Positions 1 to 6,776 of a DNA stretch of 25,320 nucleotides are shown here, piece by piece. Both the position numbers and the translations under genes were made by a program. This DNA comes from JAHEDH01 sp965364515. Lineage in GTDB: Bacteria > Actinomycetota > Acidimicrobiia > Spongiisociales > ZC4RG35. The notes beneath the pieces were generated by a model that worked only from the letters and a program-made list of their open reading frames with translations, did not search any database and was not told where the DNA came from. The stretch spans positions 1 through 25,320 of the forward strand of contig CBDTXZ010000025.1 in assembly GCA_965364515.1 (NCBI GenBank). Reading direction: 5' to 3'. Position 1 is the stretch's first letter, and every line of letters starts with the position of its first letter.

Positions 1-555
1 CGCGACGAGCTGATGAAGGAGTTCCGAAAGGTCGCCGATCTCGTTCTCTCCGGTGAGGGAGCCCTCGAGCACGCAGCTGCGGCCGCCCGTCGCTCTTTGG
101 CTGCCGCCGAGGCCTTCGACGGGCCCGATCTCGTCCGGTCCGCTGCGTTGGCCGACACGGCAGGGATCTCGCTGGAGTCACGTCCCGTGAACATCATGGG
201 GGTTCGGATCGCAGACATCGAGTACGGCCCGGTCCGTCGATCTCCGCTCGACCGGGGATACGCACTCAACGCCACCAGTACCAGAATCGATGAAGCCGCG
301 GATGCCTTCGAGACGGAGCTGGAGCTGGCGCTCGAACTCGCCGGCAAGGAGCTGCGCCTGAGACGCCTCGTCGAGGAGATCGCAACCACGACACGGCGCG
401 TGAACGCCCTCGACAACATCGTCATCCCTCGACTCGAACGAGAGACCGCCGTGATCCAGTCGGTGCTCGACGAGCGCGAGCGCGAGGACCGATTCCGGCT
501 CAAGCGGGCGAAGGAACAGCGTGCCCGGCGGCGCAGTGCGGAGACCTTGCGATGA
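1..555 (+). CDS. atpD: A/V-type ATPase subunit D (central stalk), 5' partial
   Basis: Subunit D is the central rotor shaft of A/V-type ATPases and turns inside the A3B3 head. The frame is open from base 1: residues RDEL precede the first Met at 13, matching the KRDEL-type N-terminal region of the family, so the true start lies upstream of the window. The visible 184 residues form the expected long helical hairpin. The C-terminal part carries the family hallmark RRVNALDNIVIPRLERE followed by a basic helix (ERERED, FRLKRAKEQ). The usual family length is about 200-215 aa, so roughly 20-30 residues are missing. The stop overlaps the start of the next gene by ATGA (552-555). In most bacterial operons D follows A and B; here it precedes the small stalk subunit. 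The assignment is firm, and the gene order is discussed in the findings. Confidence 0.95.
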   Translation, partial: RDELMKEFRKVADLVLSGEGALEHAAAAARRSLAAAEAFDGPDLVRSAALADTAGISLESRPVNIMGVRIADIEYGPVRRSPLDRGYALNATSTRIDEAADAFETELELALELAGKELRLRRLVEEIATTTRRVNALDNIVIPRLERETAVIQSVLDEREREDRFRLKRAKEQRARRRSAETLR

Positions 556-902
556 CCGGAGATGACACCGCAAGGACGGAAGAGAGGACACCACTCGCCG
601 AGATCAGATCTGCCGAGTTGGCGGCGGCGCGAGCCATCTCCGACGCGACCGACGCCGCAGAACAGATGGTTGCAGAGGCGCGATCGGCGGCCGAGGAGGC
701 CGTCGACACGGCGCGGGCCGAGGGCCGGGCCGCCGCGGACGACCGTTTCGAACGGGCCGTGGAGGCTGCCGAGGCGGAGGCCGCCGAGATCGCTGCGGCG
801 ATCGATGCCGACGTCGAGGAGCTGCGCAGTCGTATCGAGCCGCAGTTGGAACGGCTTGCCCAGAAGATGTTCGAAGAGCTGTTGCCGGAACGGAGTGTCT
901 GA
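552..902 (+). CDS. A/V-type ATPase peripheral stalk subunit H/G
   Basis: This 116-residue protein is highly charged and Ala/Glu/Arg-rich, and is predicted to be a continuous coiled coil (about residues 12-110) with no membrane segment. Size, composition and position directly before subunit I fit the small peripheral-stalk subunit, called H in archaea, G in Thermus and F in Enterococcus. That subunit pairs with subunit E to form the stator linking the head to subunit I. Sequence identity in this family is low, so the call rests on composition and context. Its ATG overlaps the D stop (ATGA) and its stop shares a base with the next start (TGATG at 900-904), which argues for translational coupling. 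No Shine-Dalgarno is needed or seen. Confidence 0.8.
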   Translation: MTGDDTARTEERTPLAEIRSAELAAARAISDATDAAEQMVAEARSAAEEAVDTARAEGRAAADDRFERAVEAAEAEAAEIAAAIDADVEELRSRIEPQLERLAQKMFEELLPERSV

Positions 903-2782
903 TGCTCGTTCCCATGACCAAGGTCCACGTGATCGGGCATCGAAGAGCGCTCGAGCCGGTGCTCGAGGCTCTGCACAAGACGGCGGCGGTGCAGCTGATC
1001 GATGTCACCAAGGATGCGTCGGTCCCGTTGCCGCCCCTCGCCGCAGACGAGACCCAGATGAAACAGATGGAGGAGATCAGGTATCTGAAGGCGAGGCTCG
1101 ACGGGCTGATCGCGATGTGCCCTGAACCGCCCGGAGGGTCGGAAGAAGGCGAGATCGACTTCGATCGGGTCCGCGCGGAATTGGAGGAGGCGGCACCCGC
1201 GATCGAGAAACTGTCACGCGAGCTCGACCAATTGGAGTCGGAGCTCGAGACGCTGCCCCGCCACCTTCGGTCACTCAGGCGCCTGGTACCGCTTCTCCCC
1301 GAGCTGACCGAACTCGAGGGATACGACACCGAAGCACTCATCCTGGACGCAAGGCACGCCTCGGCACTCGGTGACCTCAATGCCGCTCTCGACGACCTTC
1401 TGGACGGGAATTTCGAGATCATCTCGGGCCAGGTCGATCAAGACACGGTCGGTGCGGTGATCGTCACGCCGAAGCGAGCCAAGTCCGACGTCCAGTCTCT
1501 GCTCGGAAGGCAGCAGGTGAATCGGGTTCGCCTTCCTCATCGATTCGAGGCGGTCCCGTTCAGCGAGGCGATCGGTGCGATGGAGCGGAGGATGATCGAG
1601 CTCCCGGTCGAGATCCAGACGGTCAAGGACCGCATCGACACCGAGATCAGGCGCCATCCCGACTGGGTCGGCGCGTCTCGGCGTCTTGCCGAGCGCATCG
1701 ACCAACTGGGAGCGCTCCACCGTCTGGGGGCGACCACACACACCTTCGTACTGTCAGGCTGGGTGCCTGCCCCACGCCTCGAAGAGGTCAGGAGAGAAGT
1801 GGCTCGAGTGGGCGGCGGAGATGCGATGGTTGCGCTCGCTCCGATCAGCGGCGACGAGAAGCCTCCCGTCTTGATGGAGAATCGGTCGATCGCTCGACCG
1901 TTCGAGGTGTTGGTGAGTCTCCTGTCGGTGCCGAAGTACGGGAGTCTGGATCCGACGACGCTGATGATGATCTTCCTTCCGTTGTTCTTCGGGATGATGC
2001 TCGGTGACGTCGTCTACGGCGCGCTGCTCCTCATTGCCGCGATCGTCGTCCGTCGGCGGACGATGGTCTCGTCTCCCAGCGTGTCCCAGTTCGCCAAGAT
2101 CTTCGAGCTGGCTGCGTTCTGGACGATCATCTGGGGTGTCGTGTTCGGCGAGTTCCTCGGTGACCTCGGGAACCGGCTCTTCGGCCTCGAGCCCATCTGG
2201 ATCAATCGCGAGGAGGCCCTCGAGCCCCTTCTGTTGTTCTCGATCGCCCTCGGCGTGGCGCACATCACCCTCGGTCTGGCACTCGGGATCTGGATGGCTG
2301 GGCGGCGGCACGATCGCAAACGGCTGGGCACATCGACGGGCACGCTGCTTGCCCTGGTCGGTGCGATGCTGGTCGTCGGTGTGGCCGTCGATCGGCTTCC
2401 ATCCGGGATCATGACGCCGGGTGTCGCTGCGATCATCGTCGGGACGGTGCTCATGATCGCGATGGAAGGGCCCATGGGCTTGCTCACCGGCCCACTCGAC
2501 CTCATCGGCCTGGCGGGAAACGTCCTCTCGTATCTCCGCATCGCTGCGATCGGTATCGCGTCGGTGTATCTGGCGCGTGTCGCCAACGAGCTCGGTTCCC
2601 TCGGTCCGCTCTGGTTCGGGATCATCGTTGCGGGGCTCTTCCACGCACTGAATCTCGCCCTGGGTGTGTTCAGCCCGTCCATCCAGGCGCTTCGCCTGCA
2701 CTACGTCGAGTTCTTCGGGAAGTTCTACGAAGGTGATGGGGCGCCGTTCCGTCCCTTCGGATCAATCGAGAGAAAGGGATGA
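902..2782 (+). CDS. atpI: A/V-type ATPase subunit I (a-type stator, ion half-channels)
   Basis: This 626-aa protein is the membrane stator subunit that carries the ion half-channels against the proteolipid ring. Residues 1 to about 335 are a soluble arm with coiled-coil segments, including heptad-like stretches near 75-130. The C-terminal half has about seven or eight hydrophobic segments starting near 355. The segment LSYLRIAAIGIAS contains Arg546 in the family's SYLR motif, the arginine that faces the c-ring carboxylate. The GMMLGDVVYG and HALNLALGVFSPSIQALRLHYVEFF-type regions (the latter near residues 580-605) are also family hallmarks. The length is typical (600-660 aa). The start shares its A with the previous stop, and the 3' end overlaps subunit K by ATGA. 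Confidence 0.95.
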   Translation: MLVPMTKVHVIGHRRALEPVLEALHKTAAVQLIDVTKDASVPLPPLAADETQMKQMEEIRYLKARLDGLIAMCPEPPGGSEEGEIDFDRVRAELEEAAPAIEKLSRELDQLESELETLPRHLRSLRRLVPLLPELTELEGYDTEALILDARHASALGDLNAALDDLLDGNFEIISGQVDQDTVGAVIVTPKRAKSDVQSLLGRQQVNRVRLPHRFEAVPFSEAIGAMERRMIELPVEIQTVKDRIDTEIRRHPDWVGASRRLAERIDQLGALHRLGATTHTFVLSGWVPAPRLEEVRREVARVGGGDAMVALAPISGDEKPPVLMENRSIARPFEVLVSLLSVPKYGSLDPTTLMMIFLPLFFGMMLGDVVYGALLLIAAIVVRRRTMVSSPSVSQFAKIFELAAFWTIIWGVVFGEFLGDLGNRLFGLEPIWINREEALEPLLLFSIALGVAHITLGLALGIWMAGRRHDRKRLGTSTGTLLALVGAMLVVGVAVDRLPSGIMTPGVAAIIVGTVLMIAMEGPMGLLTGPLDLIGLAGNVLSYLRIAAIGIASVYLARVANELGSLGPLWFGIIVAGLFHALNLALGVFSPSIQALRLHYVEFFGKFYEGDGAPFRPFGSIERKG

Positions 2783-3009
2783 AGACCATGGACGTCGGAC
2801 TGCTGTCGATCGGTGCAGGGCTCGCGATCGGGCTCGCTGCACTGGCCACCGGATACGCCCAGGCGAGGATCGGTTCCGCAGGGATCGGGGCGCTCGCCGA
2901 GAAACCCGAACTCACGGGTCGGGTGATCCTGCTCGTCGCGATCCCTGAGACACTCGTCATCCTCGGCTTCGCGGTCGCAGCCATGATCATCCTGCTGCTC
3001 GGCGGCTGA
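2779..3009 (+). CDS. atpK: A/V-type ATPase proteolipid subunit K (c-ring)
   Basis: This 76-residue, two-helix proteolipid forms the rotating membrane ring. Helix 1 spans about residues 6-29 and helix 2 about 48-74, joined by the polar loop ALAEKPELTG. The ion-binding carboxylate is Glu57 in the IPETLVILGF segment of helix 2. Gln28 in helix 1 (GYAQARIG) and Thr58 directly after Glu57 occupy positions used as Na+ ligands in sodium-type rotor rings, so Na+ coupling is possible but unproven. It is a single hairpin, unlike the doubled 16-kDa form in Enterococcus. The start overlaps the I stop (ATGA) and the stop shares a base with the E start. The second in-frame ATG, four codons on, is an alternative start that would hardly alter the protein. 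Confidence 0.95.
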   Translation: MKTMDVGLLSIGAGLAIGLAALATGYAQARIGSAGIGALAEKPELTGRVILLVAIPETLVILGFAVAAMIILLLGG

Positions 3010-3611
3010 TGGGCGTCGAGACGATCGTCGAGGCGATCGGATCGGAGGCGGAGGCTCAGCTCGCCGACATCCGCTCCGAGCGCGATCGGCGGGTCGAACG
3101 CATCGCCGAGGAGGCGGAGGCTCGCGCAGATGCCGAACGGCAGAAGTGGGCCGTCTCTCGAGACGAGGAGGCCGAACGAAAGCGGGCGGGCATCGTCAAT
3201 CGGGCGCGTCTCGAGGCGGATCGACGTCTGGCCGAGGTGCGCGAAGAGCTCTTCCAAGATGCCCTCTCCCGTCTCGAGGTGATGCTGAAGGCACTGACGG
3301 AGCAACCTCGATACGAGGACATCTTCGCTGCGCTCTACCGAGAAGCCGTGGCGATCGTGCCCGATCGGGATGCGACGGTGCTCGTGCGACCGGAAGACAG
3401 GGAGCTCGCCGAGCGCCTCGTCGCCGAACGGGATGGAGCGGTGCAGGTGAACGCCACGCTGTCGTGCATCGGGGGTCTCGACGTCGAGACCCCCGACGGC
3501 AGGTCCGTTCGAAACACCCTCGACAGGCGTCTCGCCCAATCCGAGCGGGGATTCCGCAAGCTCGCCGTGGCGACCGTTCCCGACTTCGCCGGCTCTGAGT
3601 TCGGCCCATGA
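3009..3611 (+). CDS. atpE: A/V-type ATPase peripheral stalk subunit E
   Basis: This 200-residue protein pairs with subunit H/G as the peripheral stalk. Residues 1 to about 110 are a long charged helix dominated by Glu, Arg and Ala. The C-terminal 90 residues form the globular head-binding domain, with the typical pattern CIGGLDVETPDGR then NTLDRRLAQ. The latter corresponds to the conserved GG-x5-DG and N-T/S-L-x2-R-L signature of the family. Length agrees with the usual 185-210 aa. The ATG shares its A with the K stop (TGATG) and the 3' end overlaps subunit C by ATGA. A 24-nt perfect palindrome lies inside the GGLDVETPDG codons (listed separately). Confidence 0.93.
   Translation: MGVETIVEAIGSEAEAQLADIRSERDRRVERIAEEAEARADAERQKWAVSRDEEAERKRAGIVNRARLEADRRLAEVREELFQDALSRLEVMLKALTEQPRYEDIFAALYREAVAIVPDRDATVLVRPEDRELAERLVAERDGAVQVNATLSCIGGLDVETPDGRSVRNTLDRRLAQSERGFRKLAVATVPDFAGSEFGP
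3471..3494. repeat. 24-nt perfect palindrome inside atpE
   Basis: The 12-nt arm GGGGGTCTCGAC at 3471-3482 is followed at once by its exact reverse complement at 3483-3494. In mRNA this can fold into a GC-rich stem with a small central loop. It lies in the codons for the conserved GGLDVETPDG segment of subunit E, so protein constraint explains part of it. No U-tract follows, so it does not look like a simple intrinsic terminator. A role is unknown. Confidence 0.9.
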
Positions 3612-4660
3612 GTGCCTTCGACTACGGCAATGCCAGACTCCGCGTTCGGTCGACCCACTGGTTGACCAGGGAGGACTACCGCAGCCTCATCGGGTCGTCG
3701 GGGATCGACGGACTTCTCGGTGCGCTTGCACAACGAAACTACGGAGACGACATCGAGCGCGTGATCGGACGTCACAGTGGGCTCAGAAGGCTCGACGAGG
3801 CCGTGCGGTGGCATCTCGCGACGCAGCTGTCCGACGTCGTCTCCTTCTATTCGGGTGCCGTCGCCGATCGGCTGAGGGTCTACCTCCAGCGCTGGGACAT
3901 ACGGAACGTGCGGACGATCCTCCGCAGTCTCGCTCAGCGGGCGCCGATCGCGCCGGCCGCAGAGATGCTCGTGCCGGCAGGCACGCTCGACGCCTCGGCG
4001 CTCGACGAGGTCGCCGGTCAGCGTGATCCCCGATCGGCGGTGGACCTGCTGAGTGTGTGGCGACTTCCCTCACCGATCGTCGTGAGAGAGCTCAGATCGT
4101 CGATGCCGCACTTCTCGCAGACGGGCGACATCGGTGTGCTGGACGAAGCGCTCGATGGGGCGTTCGGTGAGTTCGTGGCAGCTGTCGCAACCGAAGAGGA
4201 CGAGGTGACGGTTCTGCTTCGACGGGAGATCGACCGTCTCAATCTGATGTCGGCGGTCCGACTGCGAAGAGAGCGTCTCGAGACCGGTCGGGCGATCGAC
4301 TGGTCGCCGACCGAGGGCGGTCGCGTTCCAGAAGGCACATGGCACGATGTCGTCGAAATCGACGACGCCGAGGCCGCCACCAGGGGCCTTCTTTCTCTCC
4401 TGCCTCCGGGTTGGAGGCCTGCATTGCTCGGATGGATCGATTCGAAGGATGCGGGCGCGCTGGAGCACGCCATCGACTCGGAGATCGCCACGGGAGCGGT
4501 GCGCAGATTCCGCGGCGGCGACCCACTCGGGATCGATATTCCTCTCGGGTACATCGGTCAGCAAGAGGCGGAGGCGAGGAACCTTCGCTTCGTGGGGAGA
4601 ACGATCGTCTTCGAGCTGCCTCGGGACGAAGCGATGAGCAGGCTGATCGGAGTGACATGA
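3608..4660 (+). CDS. atpC: A/V-type ATPase subunit C (d-type rotor-ring adaptor)
   Basis: This 350-residue soluble protein belongs to the C/AC39 family, the funnel-shaped subunit that joins the central stalk (D, F) to the proteolipid ring. The N-terminal FDYGNARLRVRSTHWLT and the short pattern DYRSLIGSSGIDGLLGAL are characteristic. So is the C-terminal FVGRTIVFELPRDEAMSRL, which matches the NLRxIxxGKxxGLPxExI-type end of the family in degenerate form. The length is typical (320-360 aa). It is mostly alpha-helical with no membrane segments. Both ends overlap neighbours by ATGA (3608-3611 and 4657-4660). This does not resemble the F-type delta or b subunits. Confidence 0.93.
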   Translation: MSAFDYGNARLRVRSTHWLTREDYRSLIGSSGIDGLLGALAQRNYGDDIERVIGRHSGLRRLDEAVRWHLATQLSDVVSFYSGAVADRLRVYLQRWDIRNVRTILRSLAQRAPIAPAAEMLVPAGTLDASALDEVAGQRDPRSAVDLLSVWRLPSPIVVRELRSSMPHFSQTGDIGVLDEALDGAFGEFVAAVATEEDEVTVLLRREIDRLNLMSAVRLRRERLETGRAIDWSPTEGGRVPEGTWHDVVEIDDAEAATRGLLSLLPPGWRPALLGWIDSKDAGALEHAIDSEIATGAVRRFRGGDPLGIDIPLGYIGQQEAEARNLRFVGRTIVFELPRDEAMSRLIGVT

Positions 4661-5007
4661 CGGGCACCGACGCAAGACTCGTCGTGATCTCGCCGGAGGA
4701 GCTGGTTCCGGGATTCAGGCTGGCCGGCGTCGACGTCGAGGTGGCGGAGGATGCAGAGCAGGCCGAGGGTGTCTTGCGTGATCTGCTGCGTCATGGGGAG
4801 AAGGGTGTCATCGCCGTGTACGGGCCGTTCTTCGCAGGCGTCGATCAGGATCTCCAACGGCGGCTTCGCTCCTCCGTTTCGCCAGTCGTGGTCGAACTGC
4901 CCACCGGGATCGGGACCGAGCCCGACCATGTGCGGCGCACCCGCCTGGCCGATCGGCTTCAGAGGGCCATCGGCTATCACATCACGTTCGGAGAAGACGA
5001 ATCATGA
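4657..5007 (+). CDS. atpF: A/V-type ATPase subunit F
   Basis: This 116-residue protein binds subunit D in the central stalk and is a regulatory element in related enzymes. It has the family's small Rossmann-like pattern: an initial strand (ARLVVISPEELVPGFRLAGV), then alternating helices and strands. GVIAVYGPFF and SPVVVELP are the second and third core strands. Length is normal (95-120 aa). The reading frame is open further upstream, back to 4339. The ATG at 4657 is chosen because it overlaps the C stop by ATGA like all other junctions and because homology to the fold begins there. It overlaps subunit A by ATGA (5004-5007). Confidence 0.92.
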   Translation: MTGTDARLVVISPEELVPGFRLAGVDVEVAEDAEQAEGVLRDLLRHGEKGVIAVYGPFFAGVDQDLQRRLRSSVSPVVVELPTGIGTEPDHVRRTRLADRLQRAIGYHITFGEDES

Positions 5008-6776
5008 AGCAGGAGGCCCCGGTAGACGAGATGGACACCGGCAAGGTGCAACGCGTCGCCGGTCCCGTCGTGGTGGCGACCGGGCTCGACCGCGTCCGGC
5101 TCTACAACGTCGTTCGAGTCGGTCGCCGTCGGCTGATCGGGGAGGTCATCCGCCTGAGCGGTGACACCGCCGTCATCCAGGTGTACGAGTCGACCGGAGG
5201 ACTCCAGGTCGGAAGTGAGGTCATCGACACGGGCGGCCCGATGGTCGTCGAGTTGGGTCCCGGACTGCTCGGTCAGGTATTCGATGGTGTGCAACGACCG
5301 CTCCGTCGCCTCGCCGTCGATGGAGAGAGCGAGTTCGGTCGTCCCTTCATCCGTCGTGGCACGGAGATGCCTGCGCTCACCGACACCGAATGGGACGTCG
5401 AGGTCACCGTGTCCGTCGGCCACCATGTCGAGGTCGGCGATGTGATCGCCACAGTGCAGGAGACGCCGGCGATCGAGCACAGGGTGATGCTCCCGAAAGG
5501 CCGTGCAGGAACCGTCACCGCACTTGCCGAAGGTCCGGTGAGCACGAGGGGCACGGTGATCTGGGTCGACGACGAGCCGGTCGGTCTGTCCACGACCTGG
5601 CCCGTTCGGGTTCGGCGCGAGGTCGAGACCAGGCTCGACCCTGACACCCCTCTCGTGACAGGCCAACGAGTGGTGGACGTGCTCTATCCGGTTGCGCGCG
5701 GCGGAAGCGCGGCGATCCCCGGCGGATTCGGGACCGGAAAGACCGTTCACGAGCAGACCCTGGCGAAGTGGTCCGACGCCGACGTGATCGTCTATGTCGG
5801 GTGCGGAGAGCGGGGGAACGAAATGGCCGAGGTCCTCGAGGAGTTCCCGGGCCTCGTGGATCCTCGCACCGGTGCCTCCCTCATGGACCGGACGATTCTC
5901 ATCGCCAACACCTCCAACATGCCGGTGGCCGCCCGCGAAGCGAGCATCTACACCGCGATCACCATCGCCGAGTACTACCGGGATCAGGGCTACGACGTCG
6001 CGGTCATGGCCGACTCGACCAGCAGGTGGGGAGAGGCCCTCAGGGAGGTGTCGAGCCGGCTCGAGGAGATGCCTGGTGAAGAGGGATATCCGGCGTACCT
6101 GCCGTCGCGGCTCGCCGAGTTCTACGAGCGTTCAGGTGCCGGAAAGGCACTCGGGGCCCCGAAGCGCGACGGCTCGGTCACGGTGGTCGGGGCGGTGTCG
6201 CCTCCGGGGGGTGACTTCTCCGAGCCAGTCACCCAGTACAGCCTCCGGCTCGCAGGCACGTTCTGGGCACTCGACGCCGATCTGGCTCGGCGGCGCCACT
6301 ACCCGGCGATCCACTGGAACCGGAGCTACAGCTTGTACGACTTGGACGACTGGTTCGACGAGAAGGTCGACCGCGACTGGTCGAGTCACCGCGCATGGGC
6401 GCTCGAGTTGCTCGGCCGCGAGGACGATCTCCAGAGCATCGTTCGATTGCTCGGTGCAGATTCACTCGCCCCGGTCGAGCGCATGACCTTTCACACCGGC
6501 CGAATCCTCCGGGAGGACTTTCTTCAACAGTCCGCCTTCGACGAGATCGACGCCTACTGCCCGCTGGAGAAACAGTTCTGGATGTTGGCGGTCATCAGGC
6601 ACGCCCACGAGCGACTCGCCGCCATGGCAACCGAGGAGGACGCCGACCCCGAGCAACTGATCGCGTCTCCTGCACTCGGCGAGCTCGGCCGGATGAAGTA
6701 CTGGGAGCCCGAGTCCGCAGAGGAACAGGCGAAGAGTTTGATGGAACGGCTCACCAAGGAGATCGGGGCGACGTGA
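5004..6776 (+). CDS. atpA: A/V-type ATPase catalytic subunit A
   Basis: This 590-aa protein is the nucleotide-hydrolysing or synthesising subunit of the A3B3 head. The N-terminal beta-barrel (about residues 10-75) is followed by the non-homologous insertion specific to A subunits (about 110-195). The Walker A loop is GGFGTGKT at 240-247 with Lys246. The catalytic-glutamate motif GCGERGNEM has Glu269. The MADSTSRWGEALREVSSRLEEMP region near 330-355 and the SGAGK segment also match the family. Most bacterial and archaeal A subunits read GPFG in the P-loop; Gly at the second position is a mild variation. Full length is typical (575-600 aa). Both ends overlap neighbours (ATGA with F, GTGA with B). 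Confidence 0.97.
   Translation: MKQEAPVDEMDTGKVQRVAGPVVVATGLDRVRLYNVVRVGRRRLIGEVIRLSGDTAVIQVYESTGGLQVGSEVIDTGGPMVVELGPGLLGQVFDGVQRPLRRLAVDGESEFGRPFIRRGTEMPALTDTEWDVEVTVSVGHHVEVGDVIATVQETPAIEHRVMLPKGRAGTVTALAEGPVSTRGTVIWVDDEPVGLSTTWPVRVRREVETRLDPDTPLVTGQRVVDVLYPVARGGSAAIPGGFGTGKTVHEQTLAKWSDADVIVYVGCGERGNEMAEVLEEFPGLVDPRTGASLMDRTILIANTSNMPVAAREASIYTAITIAEYYRDQGYDVAVMADSTSRWGEALREVSSRLEEMPGEEGYPAYLPSRLAEFYERSGAGKALGAPKRDGSVTVVGAVSPPGGDFSEPVTQYSLRLAGTFWALDADLARRRHYPAIHWNRSYSLYDLDDWFDEKVDRDWSSHRAWALELLGREDDLQSIVRLLGADSLAPVERMTFHTGRILREDFLQQSAFDEIDAYCPLEKQFWMLAVIRHAHERLAAMATEEDADPEQLIASPALGELGRMKYWEPESAEEQAKSLMERLTKEIGAT

Noticed and set aside
3471..3494. The atpE palindrome as an intrinsic terminator.
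   Set aside because: No U-tract follows and it is in the middle of an essential-looking operon.
6395..6772. Upstream extension of the B subunit frame from 6395.
   Set aside because: It lies wholly inside atpA and has no homology to B; GTG 6773 gives the normal B N-terminus and the GTGA overlap.
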